Assembly: GCA_937935075.1 (NCBI GenBank)
Contig: CALGYB010000099.1
Span: forward strand, 1 to 52,641
Direction: 5' to 3'
Length of the DNA stretch: 52,641 bases
Source of the DNA: an uncultured Roseiflexus sp.
GTDB lineage: Bacteria > Chloroflexota > Chloroflexia > Chloroflexales > Roseiflexaceae
Shown here: piece by piece, positions 42,963 through 52,598 of the stretch
Position numbering within the stretch: the stretch's first letter is position 1
Layout of the letters: each line of letters starts with the position of its first letter
Notes under the pieces: generated by a model
The model's input: the letters and a program-made list of their open reading frames with translations, nothing else
Told to the model about the DNA's origin: nothing
Databases searched by the model: none
Position numbers and translations under genes: made by a program

Positions 42963-44402
42963 ATGCACGTGATATTTGACCGGCAGGCGCCTGGACTGAA
43001 AAGCGACAGAGCACGGGGGCAGTCCATCCTTGCCTCGCGTTGGTTCTTGATCGCCAGCGCCCTCTTTGGCGTCATCGGGTTGAGCCTGGCGGCGGGGTAT
43101 GTTATCGGCGCAGATCGGAAGCTTGTCGCATTGGCGATCTTCGGTCCGATAGCAGCAATACCGGCATTGTTCTTCATCAGCCGGCGCTTCAGGTTGATGA
43201 TTCTGCTCTTGCCGATTGCAGCAATGGCGATCCCCCTTGATATACCGACCGGAACATATACCAGAATACCTGTTTCTCTGGTTCTCGCAATGGCGCTCTG
43301 CGGCATATGGATCACATCAATGGCGATGCGCAAGAACTGGACTCTGTCGCCATCGCCGATCAATCGTCCAATGCTGGCGTTTTGCGTAGCATGTGCTATA
43401 TCGTTGATCTGGGGGATTGTATGGCGTGACCCGATCCTGCGGATGGGTATTTTTTCAAACTTTATCAACGTTCAATTGGCGTCCCTTATTACCTATTCGG
43501 TTTCGATTGGCGTTGCTCTGTTGATCGGCAATTTTCTGCAGAATGAAGGTTACATCAAATATTTCATCGGATGCTTTTTGGTGCTTGGGTCGCTCATGAC
43601 TATCTTTCAGATCTTAAAAATCGAGCATGGCATTCTGGCTGACCGTGGTTTATGGGGATTGTGGACCGTTATTCCAGCGTATACTTTGCTGATCGCTCAT
43701 CCAGGAATCGATTGGCGCTGGAGAGCACTACTCCTGGCGCTCATTATCGCTAACCTCTATCAGACTATGCTGGTCAATCTGCTCTGGAAATCCGGGTGGA
43801 TTCCGACAGTTATTGCCATATTTGCAGCAACATTTATTCGGTCATGGCGCTGGTTCCTGGTGCTCGTCATCGCAGCGGTCGTGCTCGTCTATGTGCAGCA
43901 GGACTTTTTTTATCAGATGATTGAAGATGAATTGAACGAAGGTGCGGATGGTCGGGTGGGCATGTGGGAGATCAATCTGCGTGTGGTTGGCGATCACTGG
44001 CTCTTTGGCACCGGTCCTGCAGGATATGCGCCCTACTACATGACGTACTACCCTCACGATGCGCGCTCGACGCACAATAACTACCTCGATATTATTGCCC
44101 AGTTTGGCGTAGTCGGGTCCGTTATCTGGCTCTGGTTCGCCATTGCGAGCACGCGCGAAGGGCTGCGGCTGTACCATGATGCGCCGCCCGGTTTTCTGAG
44201 GACTGCGGCGTTGACTGTCGTGAGCGGCTGGATCGGTGCGCAGGCTTCCATGTTCTTTGGCGACTGGATTCTGCCGTTTGCATACAATCAGACGATTACT
44301 GGCTTCAAGTACACGGTCTATAGCTGGTTTTTCGTCGGATTCTTGATTAGTCTGCGGCATATGATCGAGCGTCAACGAGCAACCGAGACGGTAAACATAT
44401 GA
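42963..44402 (+). CDS. O-antigen ligase / polymerase family protein (Wzy/WaaL type)
   Basis: A 479-residue polytopic protein with about eleven membrane segments. The signature STHNNYLDIIAQFGVVG (about residues 364-380), preceded by LRVVGDHWLFGTGPAGYAPY, is the Wzy_C motif region shared by O-antigen ligases and polymerases. These act on undecaprenyl-linked glycans on the outer face. DNA in 43.4-43.9 kb is visibly richer in A/T than the neighbours. No good ribosome-binding site precedes the ATG at 42963. The stop overlaps the next start (ATGA). Whether it ligates or polymerises cannot be told from sequence alone. Confidence 0.83.
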   Translation: MHVIFDRQAPGLKSDRARGQSILASRWFLIASALFGVIGLSLAAGYVIGADRKLVALAIFGPIAAIPALFFISRRFRLMILLLPIAAMAIPLDIPTGTYTRIPVSLVLAMALCGIWITSMAMRKNWTLSPSPINRPMLAFCVACAISLIWGIVWRDPILRMGIFSNFINVQLASLITYSVSIGVALLIGNFLQNEGYIKYFIGCFLVLGSLMTIFQILKIEHGILADRGLWGLWTVIPAYTLLIAHPGIDWRWRALLLALIIANLYQTMLVNLLWKSGWIPTVIAIFAATFIRSWRWFLVLVIAAVVLVYVQQDFFYQMIEDELNEGADGRVGMWEINLRVVGDHWLFGTGPAGYAPYYMTYYPHDARSTHNNYLDIIAQFGVVGSVIWLWFAIASTREGLRLYHDAPPGFLRTAALTVVSGWIGAQASMFFGDWILPFAYNQTITGFKYTVYSWFFVGFLISLRHMIERQRATETVNI

Positions 44403-46006
44403 AACCCCTGGCGACATTACTGGTGGGCTTGCTTTGCGTGATCAGTCTGGCGCAGCCGTCGGCGCCTGCATCGGCGCAGCGCAGCCGCTGGACGACGCCG
44501 TTCGAGGTGTCGCCGCCGGTCTCGGCGGAAATGCCGGCACAGGTGACGCCTGCACCGCTTTCCTCGGGCCAGAAAAAAGAAGTGCGTTATGGCTCCTCCT
44601 GGTTTCCAAGCATGGCGATTGGTCCGACAGGCAGCGTGCATATTGTGTGGTACAGCGGCATCGCAACTACGGCCGGCAATGAAGGGAGCATCGATCTTTT
44701 GATGTACCGCGAGTTGCGCGATGGCGCCTGGTCGCCATTCAATGATGTGGTGCAGACGGCTATTGGCGGATATACCGTTCGTAACAGTATTGTCATGAGC
44801 CGTGACGGAAAATTGCACGTGTTACTGCGCATGGGCACGGTAATCCGGCACGTCAGCGTTCCCTGGGATCGCGCGTGGACGGCGGCGGCGTGGAGTGAGC
44901 CGCGCACGGTTGGCGCCAGCGGCTACTATGTGGCGCTGGGGGTCGATAGCCTGGCGCGCTTGCATGCGTTCTGGTCGCAGGGAGTTCCTGATGAACCGGG
45001 AAAACCGCGCCCGGAGTGTCCAAACTGCGCCAATCTGTTCTACCGCTATTCCGATACCGGGGGCAAGAGTTGGTCGGAACCGGTCAACCTGTCGAACTCG
45101 CCCTATGGCGACAACCGACCGCAGGTGAAAGTTGACGGTCGCGATCGAGTTCACGTGGTCTGGGATCAGGGGAAGGACTGGTATGTCGGTTTGGGTTTAC
45201 CCAAACAGGGCGTCTACCGTCGTTCGGATGATCGCGGCGAAACGTGGCGACCGCCGGTCTATTTCACCGTTCCTGATGATGCCGTGCAGCAGACAACCAT
45301 CGGCATTGCGGCCGGCGATAATCCGATTGTGGTGTATCGCACACTGAAGGGAACGATCTACTACCAGTATTCGCGCGACGGCGGCGATACCTGGAGTCGG
45401 CCAGAGGCGCTGCCCGGCGTCGTTGCCCGTGATACCCGCGGGAACGATCTCGACCAGTATTCGATGGCCACCGACGGCGAAGGGAACGTCCATCTGCTGG
45501 TCGTTGGCTATCCGACGACGATGTCCGGCATCGTTCCCGGCGCTATGCCGTCGATGGTGCTGCACCTGGCATGGAATGGTTCGCGCTGGAGCCTGCCCGA
45601 AATCGTTTCGGCAAATGAGTTCTACCCAGAATGGCCCGTTATTGCCGTATCGAACGGCAATAAACTTCACGCCGTCTGGTACACGCGCAGAGCGGATGGC
45701 ATGGCAGCAGACGAACGCGACCGCTACCGTATCTGGTACAGCTCACGCCAGATCGATCTTCCCGAAACGGCGCCATTGCCATTGTTCACGCCAGTTCCGA
45801 CGGCAATGCCAACCGCTGCGCCAACCGCCACTCCGATCCCTCCCACTCCCACTCCTCTTCCTGCGGATGCAGTGACAGCGCCGCCGATCGACGGTCCTCC
45901 CCGCTGGGAAACGGCGGCGCTGCCGGTGCTGGCGCTAGCGCTGCTGCCGCCGATCAGCATCGTCGTCGGCGTTTATGCGTTGCGCCGATGGAGGCGACGC
46001 AGGTAG
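44399..46006 (+). CDS. Secreted Asp-box (BNR) repeat protein with C-terminal membrane anchor
   Basis: A 535-residue protein with an N-terminal signal (LLVGLLCVISLAQPSAPASA). The beta-propeller contains three Asp-box motifs: YSDTGGKSW, RSDDRGETW and YSRDGGDTW. A PTPTPLPAD-type Pro/Thr linker leads to a C-terminal membrane segment (ALPVLALALLPPISIVVGVY) that ends in RRWRRRR. Asp-boxes occur in sialidases and other glycan-binding proteins, but the sialidase catalytic Arg triad and FRIP motif are not evident, so the enzyme activity is unproven. Translation is coupled to the ligase gene by the ATGA overlap. The anchor topology suggests a surface protein of the glycan layer. Confidence 0.76.
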   Translation: MKPLATLLVGLLCVISLAQPSAPASAQRSRWTTPFEVSPPVSAEMPAQVTPAPLSSGQKKEVRYGSSWFPSMAIGPTGSVHIVWYSGIATTAGNEGSIDLLMYRELRDGAWSPFNDVVQTAIGGYTVRNSIVMSRDGKLHVLLRMGTVIRHVSVPWDRAWTAAAWSEPRTVGASGYYVALGVDSLARLHAFWSQGVPDEPGKPRPECPNCANLFYRYSDTGGKSWSEPVNLSNSPYGDNRPQVKVDGRDRVHVVWDQGKDWYVGLGLPKQGVYRRSDDRGETWRPPVYFTVPDDAVQQTTIGIAAGDNPIVVYRTLKGTIYYQYSRDGGDTWSRPEALPGVVARDTRGNDLDQYSMATDGEGNVHLLVVGYPTTMSGIVPGAMPSMVLHLAWNGSRWSLPEIVSANEFYPEWPVIAVSNGNKLHAVWYTRRADGMAADERDRYRIWYSSRQIDLPETAPLPLFTPVPTAMPTAAPTATPIPPTPTPLPADAVTAPPIDGPPRWETAALPVLALALLPPISIVVGVYALRRWRRRR

Positions 46007-46568
46007 GGCGGGAGCGGGCGATTGTTATTGCACCAGGCGATCTGATCGCTGCCCCTCCATGCTGTTGGCGACGCAACCCGCCTCTCACTCGTTTCGAGGT
46101 GTGGAACACTCCACCCTTCGCCCAATTAGAGCATCTTTGAAAAATGCACGCTGGCCAGACTTCATCTCAATGTGTATCGCGCTGCCGACTGATATGCAGA
46201 CGTAAACTAATACGCGGTCATTTGTATCATACTGCCGGGGTGCGCAGCGAGACGCTGGGGCGCTGCGGGCGAAAGCCCTCGCTGAGGACGCGGTGCGACG
46301 GGGCGCACCGCAAGTGGAAGCCCCGCCAGGGCTGCTAATGCCAGGGCGCAGTCTGCGTCCACGATACGCCTGACGGTGCGCATTGACCGCTGCGCCGTGC
46401 ACAACGAGCGCGCGAACATTTTGTCTGACTGATCGTAAGTTAGCATAAGTTACAGAATTATCACTCACTATCCACTGCAATACAGATTGCCGTCATCCCG
46501 ACGTGCTACGGTATATCCGTCCAAATAGCGTTTTTGAGTGAACCAGCAGGCACAGGGAAGACGATCCT
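46007..46568. repeat. 562-base spacer with a structured dispersed repeat
   Basis: From about 46230 to 46340 there is a structured repeat with 'gctgcgggcgaaagccctcgc', a GGTGCG/CGCACC hairpin and a 'gaagccccgccagggct' segment, related to the element at 51601-51675. The right end (46430-46560) is AT-richer with a 'tgctacggt' extended -10-like motif near 46505 that could serve the next gene. There is no credible gene. Confidence 0.5.
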
Positions 46569-48236
46569 ATGGCGGTCACCACCTCAGCAGCATCGGCAGA
46601 CATTGCAACACCGGCGGCGCGCTCGCATGAGCGTGTATTTATGATCCTGGTATGGGCGCTGGCGCTGATATTCAGTTCGCTGCCTGTTTTGGCGGGGTAT
46701 CTGTTTGCAACTTCAGAGTATCAGTTTGTCGGGATCGTGTACAACATGCCGGACCACGCGCAGTACTTCGCCTGGATGCGCGACCTGGCGCATGAGCCGC
46801 TGGCGCCAAATCGGCTGACGCCGGAACCGAACGCTCCCGCGTTCTTCAATCTGCTCTGGTGGACGGTGGGGCGTATCGGGGCGTTGACCGGACTTGAGTA
46901 CGCTGCGCTCTGGTCGGGGCTGCGGCTTGTGGCGGCAGTAGCGGTATTGGCAGCAGGGTATGCCTTCCTGAGTCTGGCGGTTGCCGATGCACAGCAACGA
47001 CGGCTGGCGTACCTGATCTTTATCTTCGGCGGTGGTCTCGGGTTTATCTGGGTGATTGTCAAATACGTCTACCGTCTGCCCGAAGCGCCGTTTCCGTTCA
47101 ACATCTACACTGCTGAAGCCAACACCTTTTGGATCATAACGGCGTTTCCGCATTTCGGTATGGCGCTGGCGTTGATTGTCGCAATGATGGCGCTCTTGCT
47201 TCAGGCTATGCGTACAGGACGCTACCGCTACGCTGTAGCGTGCGGCGTTCTGGGGGCAATTCTGGGGTTGCAGCATGCCTATGACCTGATCACAATCTAT
47301 GCCGTCATGGGATCGTTTGGTCTGCTTGTCTGGCTGCGTGACCGGCGCTTCCCGGCGTTTCTGTTTCGCTGCGGTTTGATCGTTTTCGCCCTCTCGGCGC
47401 CGGCGGCCGCGTATCTGTCGGCGCTGGTGCTTCTCGACCCCACGTGGGGCAAAAAATTGAGCCAGTTCGACAATGCCGGCGCCTGGACGCCGCCGCCGTG
47501 GGAGTTGCCGATCCTGCTGGGGGTCCCTTTCCTGCTTGCGCTGTTCCACTTCCGCCCTCGCGCTTTGCAAAGCCGGAGCGATGGAGAAACGCTCGTCGCC
47601 GTCTGGTTCGTGCTCCACTTTGTACTGGCGTATCTGCCGGTCAAGTTTCAGATCCACCTGCTACTCGGCTGGCAGATGCCGATTGCTATCCTGGCGGCTG
47701 CGGCGCTGGCAACTCGCGTTATTCCCTGGTTGCAGCAGCGCCGCTCTCTGTTGCTACAACCGGCGCTCGCCCTTCTCTTTACATTGATAGTTGCGACAAA
47801 TGTGTACCTCGTCGTCTGGCGGTTTGTTGATTTCCGCCGTCTCGAAGCGCCCTACTATCTGACACGCGGCGAGGCGGAGTCGCTGGTGTGGCTTGAGGCG
47901 CACACTACTGCCGGGGATGTGGTGCTGGCGGATCTCGAGTATGGGCAGCATGTGCCGGTGCGCTCCGATGCCCGCGCGTTCCTGGCGCATTGGGCAGGCA
48001 CCCTCGATTTCTTCGGCAAAAAGGCGATGGTGCGCGAGGTGTTTGATCCCATCGTTTCCGATGCGCGCCGTCAGGAGATTCTGTCTTCATATGGGGTGAC
48101 ATACATTGTCGTGCGTGAGCGTGACCAGGCGAGGGCTGCGCTCGATCCGGCGGTTGGGCGCTATCTGACGGTGGCGTTTTCTGAAGGCGATACGACGATT
48201 TACCGCGTAACAGCGGCACATCTGCCGAATGGATAG
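46569..48236 (+). CDS. Polytopic membrane protein, GT-C-like
   Basis: A 555-residue protein with about twelve membrane segments and a soluble C-terminal domain of about 130 residues. Near the first loop YNMPDHAQYFAWMRDLAHEP gives acidic residues as expected for GT-C catalytic loops (a D-H pair), and the late IVVRERDQARAALDPAVGRY is a C-terminal soluble region similar to other large surface GT-C enzymes. AGGGAAG precedes the ATG by nine bases. It most likely adds a polyprenyl-phosphate sugar to a glycan or protein. Sequence motifs alone do not identify the donor. Confidence 0.6.
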   Translation: MAVTTSAASADIATPAARSHERVFMILVWALALIFSSLPVLAGYLFATSEYQFVGIVYNMPDHAQYFAWMRDLAHEPLAPNRLTPEPNAPAFFNLLWWTVGRIGALTGLEYAALWSGLRLVAAVAVLAAGYAFLSLAVADAQQRRLAYLIFIFGGGLGFIWVIVKYVYRLPEAPFPFNIYTAEANTFWIITAFPHFGMALALIVAMMALLLQAMRTGRYRYAVACGVLGAILGLQHAYDLITIYAVMGSFGLLVWLRDRRFPAFLFRCGLIVFALSAPAAAYLSALVLLDPTWGKKLSQFDNAGAWTPPPWELPILLGVPFLLALFHFRPRALQSRSDGETLVAVWFVLHFVLAYLPVKFQIHLLLGWQMPIAILAAAALATRVIPWLQQRRSLLLQPALALLFTLIVATNVYLVVWRFVDFRRLEAPYYLTRGEAESLVWLEAHTTAGDVVLADLEYGQHVPVRSDARAFLAHWAGTLDFFGKKAMVREVFDPIVSDARRQEILSSYGVTYIVVRERDQARAALDPAVGRYLTVAFSEGDTTIYRVTAAHLPNG

Positions 48237-48242
48237 CATACT

Positions 48243-49790
48243 ATGAGCATCATCTCCCGGTTCCGGGTTGAAATCCTGCTTTTCCTGATTCTGCTGGCAT
48301 GCTACGCCTATTTTCCGCCACGCTGGGCGGACTGGAATCAGAACTCGCGCCTGAACCTGACGCTGGCGATTGTGGATGACGGTTCCTTCCAAATCGACCG
48401 GTTTGTTGCCAATACCGGCGATTATGCGAAGTACAACGGGCACTACTACAGCGACAAAGCGCCGGGCACGTCGTTCCTTGCCGTTCCGGTGTACGCCGCC
48501 GTTCGCCCGATACTCCAGACGGCGCCGGTGCAGCGCATCATCGACCGCATCGGTTCGTCAGCCGCCTTTGGCGAGACGCTGCGACCCGATGGGAGCGGGT
48601 TGGCGACGGAGAAGGTTTACTTCGCGCTGGTGCTGATGATCGCGTCGTTCGTGACGGTTGCTGTTCCCTCGGCGCTGCTCGGCGTTGTGCTCTATCGCTT
48701 TCTCGAACTGTTCAATCTTGCGGCTGGCTGGCGCGTGGTCATCACGCTGATCTATGGACTGGCGACGCCGGCTTTCCCCTATTCGAATGCGTTCATGGGG
48801 CATCAGCAGGTGGCGACGTTGTTGTTTGCCTCGTTCTGGATCGCGTTTCTCATCGGGCAGCGCCGCGTGTCGCCGCGCTGGTCGCTGCTCATCGGCGTGT
48901 TCCTGGGATGGACGCTGATAACCGAGTATCCAGCGGCGCTGATTATTGCGGGTGTCGGGTTGTATCTGCTGGCGGCGCTGCCCGACCGGCGCTGGATCGT
49001 GGGCGCGGCGCTGGCGGGTGTTCCGCCGCTGGCGTTGATGATGGCGTACAACGACGCGATTTTTAACACGGTGCTGCCGGTCGGCTACAAATACTCGGAG
49101 TTGTGGCAGGCTGAACATCAGTCTGGCTTCATGAGTCTTGCCGGTCCAAACAGTGAGGCGCTGTGGGGAATCACCTTCGGCGTGCACCGCGGTCTCTTCC
49201 TGCTGGCGCCGGTGTTGCTGATCGGCCTGGCGGGGTTTGTCGCCTGGTGGCGCAGCGGAACGCACCGCCGTGAACTGGCGGTCTGCGCCTGGGCGGTCGT
49301 CAGTTTCCTGCTGTTCAACGGATCGTCGGTGATGTGGAGCGGCGGTTTTGGCGTCGGACCGCGCTACCTTGTGCCGATGCTGCCGTTTCTGGCGTTCGGC
49401 ATTGGGGTGTTCATTGCGATATGGGGAGCGCACTGGTGGGCGCGCATGGCGCTGGGTATTACCGGCGTCTGGTCGTTCCTGAATGTATGGGCGCAGACGA
49501 TTGGCGGGCAGAGTTTCCCGCAGTACCAGCCGAACCCATTGCTGGACTACTCGCTGCCGGAACTGGCGACGGGGAATGTGGCGCGCAACCTCGGTATGGC
49601 GCTAGATCTCAGCGGTTGGGCAAGCCTGACGCCGCTGGCGCTGGTCGTGTTGATTGGGATGGTCATGCTCTTCCATTCAGTAGCGAAGCCGTCATTTCAG
49701 GCAGAAAAGCGTCGGGCTGAGAAGCGAGAGCCGAGAACTGAGAACCGGGAACCAAGAGTCGGGAACCAGGAAGTGAGAGCCGAGAATTGA
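48243..49790 (+). CDS. Polytopic membrane protein, GT-C-like, with repeat-derived C-terminal tail
   Basis: A 515-residue protein with eleven to twelve membrane segments. An early extracytoplasmic segment contains YNGHYYSDKAPGTSFLAVP, the kind of D-K loop seen in GT39-like enzymes. ALWGITFGVHRGLFLLAPVL and SGGFGVGPRYLVPMLPFLAF resemble the PMT_2/GT39 architecture. The last 30 or so residues (from about AEKRRAEKREP) are translated from a dispersed GAGAACCGAGAACTGA repeat and are not part of the fold. It starts seven bases after the preceding stop, so it is likely in the same operon. Confidence 0.6.
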   Translation: MSIISRFRVEILLFLILLACYAYFPPRWADWNQNSRLNLTLAIVDDGSFQIDRFVANTGDYAKYNGHYYSDKAPGTSFLAVPVYAAVRPILQTAPVQRIIDRIGSSAAFGETLRPDGSGLATEKVYFALVLMIASFVTVAVPSALLGVVLYRFLELFNLAAGWRVVITLIYGLATPAFPYSNAFMGHQQVATLLFASFWIAFLIGQRRVSPRWSLLIGVFLGWTLITEYPAALIIAGVGLYLLAALPDRRWIVGAALAGVPPLALMMAYNDAIFNTVLPVGYKYSELWQAEHQSGFMSLAGPNSEALWGITFGVHRGLFLLAPVLLIGLAGFVAWWRSGTHRRELAVCAWAVVSFLLFNGSSVMWSGGFGVGPRYLVPMLPFLAFGIGVFIAIWGAHWWARMALGITGVWSFLNVWAQTIGGQSFPQYQPNPLLDYSLPELATGNVARNLGMALDLSGWASLTPLALVVLIGMVMLFHSVAKPSFQAEKRRAEKREPRTENREPRVGNQEVRAEN

Positions 49791-49811
49791 GAAGTGAGAA
49801 CCGAGACCTGT
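49703..49811. repeat. GAGAACCGAGAACTGA-type dispersed repeat, partly coding
   Basis: A run of imperfect 7-8-base units (gagaagcg, gagagccg, gagaactga, gaaccggg) covering the last codons and the stop of the membrane-protein gene. It is the longest copy in the window. Confidence 0.75.
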
Positions 49812-49839
49812 GAGCATCGGCGCCGGTGGCGGTCAACGC

Positions 49840-49916
49840 AGGGTCGCCCCTGGTGGGCGCCCTGATGCGGGTTCAAGAGTAGGGTCGCCCCTGGTGGGCG
49901 CCCTGATGCGGGTTCA
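49840..49916. repeat. Two direct copies of a 36-bp GGGTCGCCCCTGGTGGGCGCC unit
   Basis: Copies at 49840-49875 and 49881-49916 are identical over 36 bases, 41 bases apart. They contain a GGCGCC-type palindrome and are related to the GGGGCGCC elements near 1.99, 13.77 and 36.26 kb. They lie just before the start of the next gene. Confidence 0.85.
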
Positions 49917-49932
49917 CAGGAGCATTTCAACC

Positions 49933-51549
49933 ATGATCCATCCAGAAGCGCACACTCCTTCACACCTTCAGACAACGTCAATGACCGTTGTTGCCTATCG
50001 GATTCTCGCAACGACGCTGTTTGTCGTAGCGGCGCTGCTGGCGACGATCAATCTGCCCTACGCGCCGCGCACCTGGTTCGATGAGGGGTCGCACCTGCAC
50101 GTGCCGAAGACGCTGGTGCAGCACGGCAAATATGCCGACATCAGCGCCACTCCCGATGGCGGCGTCGAGTTCCGCTATCACGGACCCACGATCGGCATCG
50201 GTCCGACGATTATGCTGCCGGTTGCGGCGGTCTACCAGGTGTTCGGCATCGGTCTGACGCAAGGGCGACTGGTGATTGTGATCTATTTCGCTATCGCGCT
50301 TATTGCCGGGTACGCGCTTGCACAGCGTCTATATGATCGCTGGACTGCGCTGATTGCCCTGGCGCTGCTCCTGGCATCGCGCACGGTCAATTACGAGGGT
50401 TTGATTGAATATGGACGGCAGGTGCTCGGCGAGGCGCCTGGCGTTGCGTTCGTCTTTCTGGGCATGCTGGCGTGGCTGGCGGCGCTGAAGACCGCGGCGC
50501 AACCGGCGATGCGACGCACACACTGGATGTGGAGCGTTCTGGCGGGGCTGGGGTTCGGTCTCGCGCTGGTGACGAAGAATCAGTTTGTGCTGATCATTCC
50601 GCTGGCGCTGGTGCTGATCGCGCTGCTCGACTGGCGCTACTACCGGGCTGGAACCTGGACGCTGCGCCTGGTTCCGCTCATTGTTGCTGTTGGGTGTTTT
50701 GCGCTCTGGACAGTGGTGCAGTTCGCGCTGCTCGGTCCGGGCACGTTCTTCGAGAATCTTCAGCAAACCCGGCAGGCTGCCGGTGGGGCGATTTTCGTCT
50801 TCAACCTGCGCTCGACCCTGCGCGCTGGGTATTACCTGTTGCGTCCTGATCTGTTCGGCGGGCTGGTTGTGCCGGCGCTGGCGTACACCATCTGGCGCGC
50901 GCGCCGCCGCACGTCGCAGGGGTTGAGTGAAGCGCTGCTGGCGCTGATCATTGGCCTGTGGCTGGCATGGTTCGTTGGTGTGTCCCTCGGCTGGCCCCGC
51001 TACGCCTTTCCGGCGGTTGCGCTGAGCGCGCTGACCGTCGCGCGGCTGGCGTTTGATGCCATCGGCTGGCTGCGCCGTGTGTTGCCGGCGGCAGCAACAA
51101 TTACCGCCATCTACCTGATTGTCATCATCGCGCTGCCGATTGCACTGACGGCGCGCGTTGTCTTCACACCCGACGACAGCGCACAGCGGTTCGCCGCATA
51201 TCTGGATGCCAATGTTCCTGAGACGGCAATCATCGCCACCTGGGAGCCGGAACTGGGTGTATTGACCGATCACTGCTATCTTTATCCGCCCCAACCGACG
51301 CTCGATCAGGCGGTGCGGCATACCTGGCTGGGAGGCGACTCTGTGCGGTACAACTGGTATGCTGATCGACCGGCATATGTTGTGGTTGGGAGTTTCGGCA
51401 GTTATACCGGTGTGTACAATACACTCGACCTGGAACGCTATTATGTTCGGGTGGCGCAGATTGGGACGTATGCGTTGTACCAGGTTCGGGCGGGGAGTGG
51501 GGAGTATTCGAATAACCCTGTACTGCCATCGAGCGCTTATGCGGATTAA
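49933..51549 (+). CDS. ArnT/PMT-like membrane glycosyltransferase (GT39-like)
   Basis: A 538-residue protein with ten to twelve membrane segments. The catalytic loop RTWFDEGSHLHVPKTL carries the D-E pair characteristic of PMT/ArnT-type GT-C enzymes, followed by QVLGEAPGVAFVFLGMLAWL and a C-terminal extracytoplasmic domain (TIIATWEPELGVLTDHCYLY). The ATG at 49933 is preceded by AGGAG ten bases upstream; earlier in-frame codons are repeat-derived, and an ATG at 49981 is possible. It transfers a sugar from a lipid carrier. A degraded paralogue lies at 19826-20801. Confidence 0.72.
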   Translation: MIHPEAHTPSHLQTTSMTVVAYRILATTLFVVAALLATINLPYAPRTWFDEGSHLHVPKTLVQHGKYADISATPDGGVEFRYHGPTIGIGPTIMLPVAAVYQVFGIGLTQGRLVIVIYFAIALIAGYALAQRLYDRWTALIALALLLASRTVNYEGLIEYGRQVLGEAPGVAFVFLGMLAWLAALKTAAQPAMRRTHWMWSVLAGLGFGLALVTKNQFVLIIPLALVLIALLDWRYYRAGTWTLRLVPLIVAVGCFALWTVVQFALLGPGTFFENLQQTRQAAGGAIFVFNLRSTLRAGYYLLRPDLFGGLVVPALAYTIWRARRRTSQGLSEALLALIIGLWLAWFVGVSLGWPRYAFPAVALSALTVARLAFDAIGWLRRVLPAAATITAIYLIVIIALPIALTARVVFTPDDSAQRFAAYLDANVPETAIIATWEPELGVLTDHCYLYPPQPTLDQAVRHTWLGGDSVRYNWYADRPAYVVVGSFGSYTGVYNTLDLERYYVRVAQIGTYALYQVRAGSGEYSNNPVLPSSAYAD

Positions 51550-51600
51550 GAAATAAATCTGTAAACCTGTGCCGCCAGGTCGCATGTTCTTTGAGCAGCA

Positions 51601-51675
51601 GCGGGCTAAAGCCCTTGCTCAGGACATTGAAGCCCTGCAGGGGCTTGCACGATCTCAGCCAGGGCTTCAGCCCGC
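51601..51675. repeat. REP-like inverted repeat (GCGGGCT...AGCCCGC)
   Basis: The outer arms, GCGGGCTAAAGCCC (51601-51614) and GGGCTTCAGCCCGC (51662-51675), pair with one mismatch, and an inner AAGCCC/GGGCTT stem nests between them. It is related to the elements near 22.34 and 46.25 kb. It lies between the two flanking genes and may act as a transcription or mRNA-stability element. Confidence 0.7.
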
Positions 51676-51725
51676 AGCGCCGCGACAGCACCAAACTATT
51701 TTATCTTCATTAGCCCGCAGCTCAA

Positions 51726-52598
51726 ATGATGCCACGCTGCCAGATCCAATCCGGTTTGATCGCCATTGCGCTTTTCAGCGCTCTGCTGGTGGGATGTGTG
51801 GGAACCGGACGGGGTTCAACGGGGTCTGGAGGCGCTGTGGCGCAACCAACACCCCTCATCACCGATGCGCTGCCAACGCCGCGACTCGCTGGCATCGTCG
51901 CTGAGCGCCGTGAGGTGCGCTTCGTCAGCGGCGATGCCGAACTGGCGGGGGAACTCGATCTTCCGCCGGGCGCGGGACCGCATCCGCTGGCGTTCATCAT
52001 TCATCACTCCGGTCCTGTGCCACGCGACTCTTACGGCTATCTGGCGGAGATTCTGCTGCGCGCCGGGTATGCGGTGTTCCGCTTCGACAAGCGTGGGACC
52101 GGGGCGAGCGGTGGGGTGTATGGGTGTTGCGAAAGCGATGATGCGCTGGCAGCCTATCGCGCAGCAGTTGCGCAGCCGGGCATTGATCGCTGTCGGGTCT
52201 TTATCGTCGCACAGAGCATTGGCACGCAGCATCTCGCGGCGCGGTTCGCGGAGTATGCTCAGGCGCATGCGCCACGCGGCGTTGCTCTGCTCTCCAGCCT
52301 GCTCCACGCCAGCGACATTGTGCGCATCGAGGCGCCGATCATCATCATTGTGGCGGATAGTGAGCCAGAGTTGAACGCCATTGGACCTGAAGCGGTAGCA
52401 GCGCACAACGCGCGTTTCTCTTCTTCGGCGGCGCTGTACATCGCTGAAGGCGCTGAACATACCCTCTTCGACATCCGCGATGGTCCTATCGACTGGACCG
52501 ATCCCGGCTGGGTGGAGCGCTATCACCGCGGTGCGATGGAGGCGCTTGTGCAGCAACTCGATACCTGGCGCGTCGCACAAGCGCCGGGGGACTGTTAG
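51726..52598 (+). CDS. Alpha/beta-hydrolase-fold lipoprotein
   Basis: A 290-residue protein with a lipoprotein signal ending LLVGC (Cys24), followed by a linker and an alpha/beta-hydrolase domain: [15 protein letters not shown] (HHSGP oxyanion-like loop), [16 protein letters not shown], the nucleophile turn VAQSIGTQ (Ser164, with Ala where Gly is usual) and [11 protein letters not shown] carrying the likely catalytic His. It is anchored outside the membrane and probably hydrolyses an ester or peptide, though the substrate is unknown. An ATG pair begins the frame with no clear ribosome-binding site. The bases after the stop to the window end (52599-52641) start another 'acaaaggcgcaaagg' repeat. 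Confidence 0.8.
   Translation: MMPRCQIQSGLIAIALFSALLVGCVGTGRGSTGSGGAVAQPTPLITDALPTPRLAGIVAERREVRFVSGDAELAGELDLPPGAGPHPLAFIIHHSGPVPRDSYGYLAEILLRAGYAVFRFDKRGTGASGGVYGCCESDDALAAYRAAVAQPGIDRCRVFIVAQSIGTQHLAARFAEYAQAHAPRGVALLSSLLHASDIVRIEAPIIIIVADSEPELNAIGPEAVAAHNARFSSSAALYIAEGAEHTLFDIRDGPIDWTDPGWVERYHRGAMEALVQQLDTWRVAQAPGDC

Noticed and set aside
44399-46006. Firm sialidase call for the Asp-box protein
   Set aside because: Asp-boxes are present, but the catalytic Arg triad and FRIP motif are not recognisable, so the function was left open.
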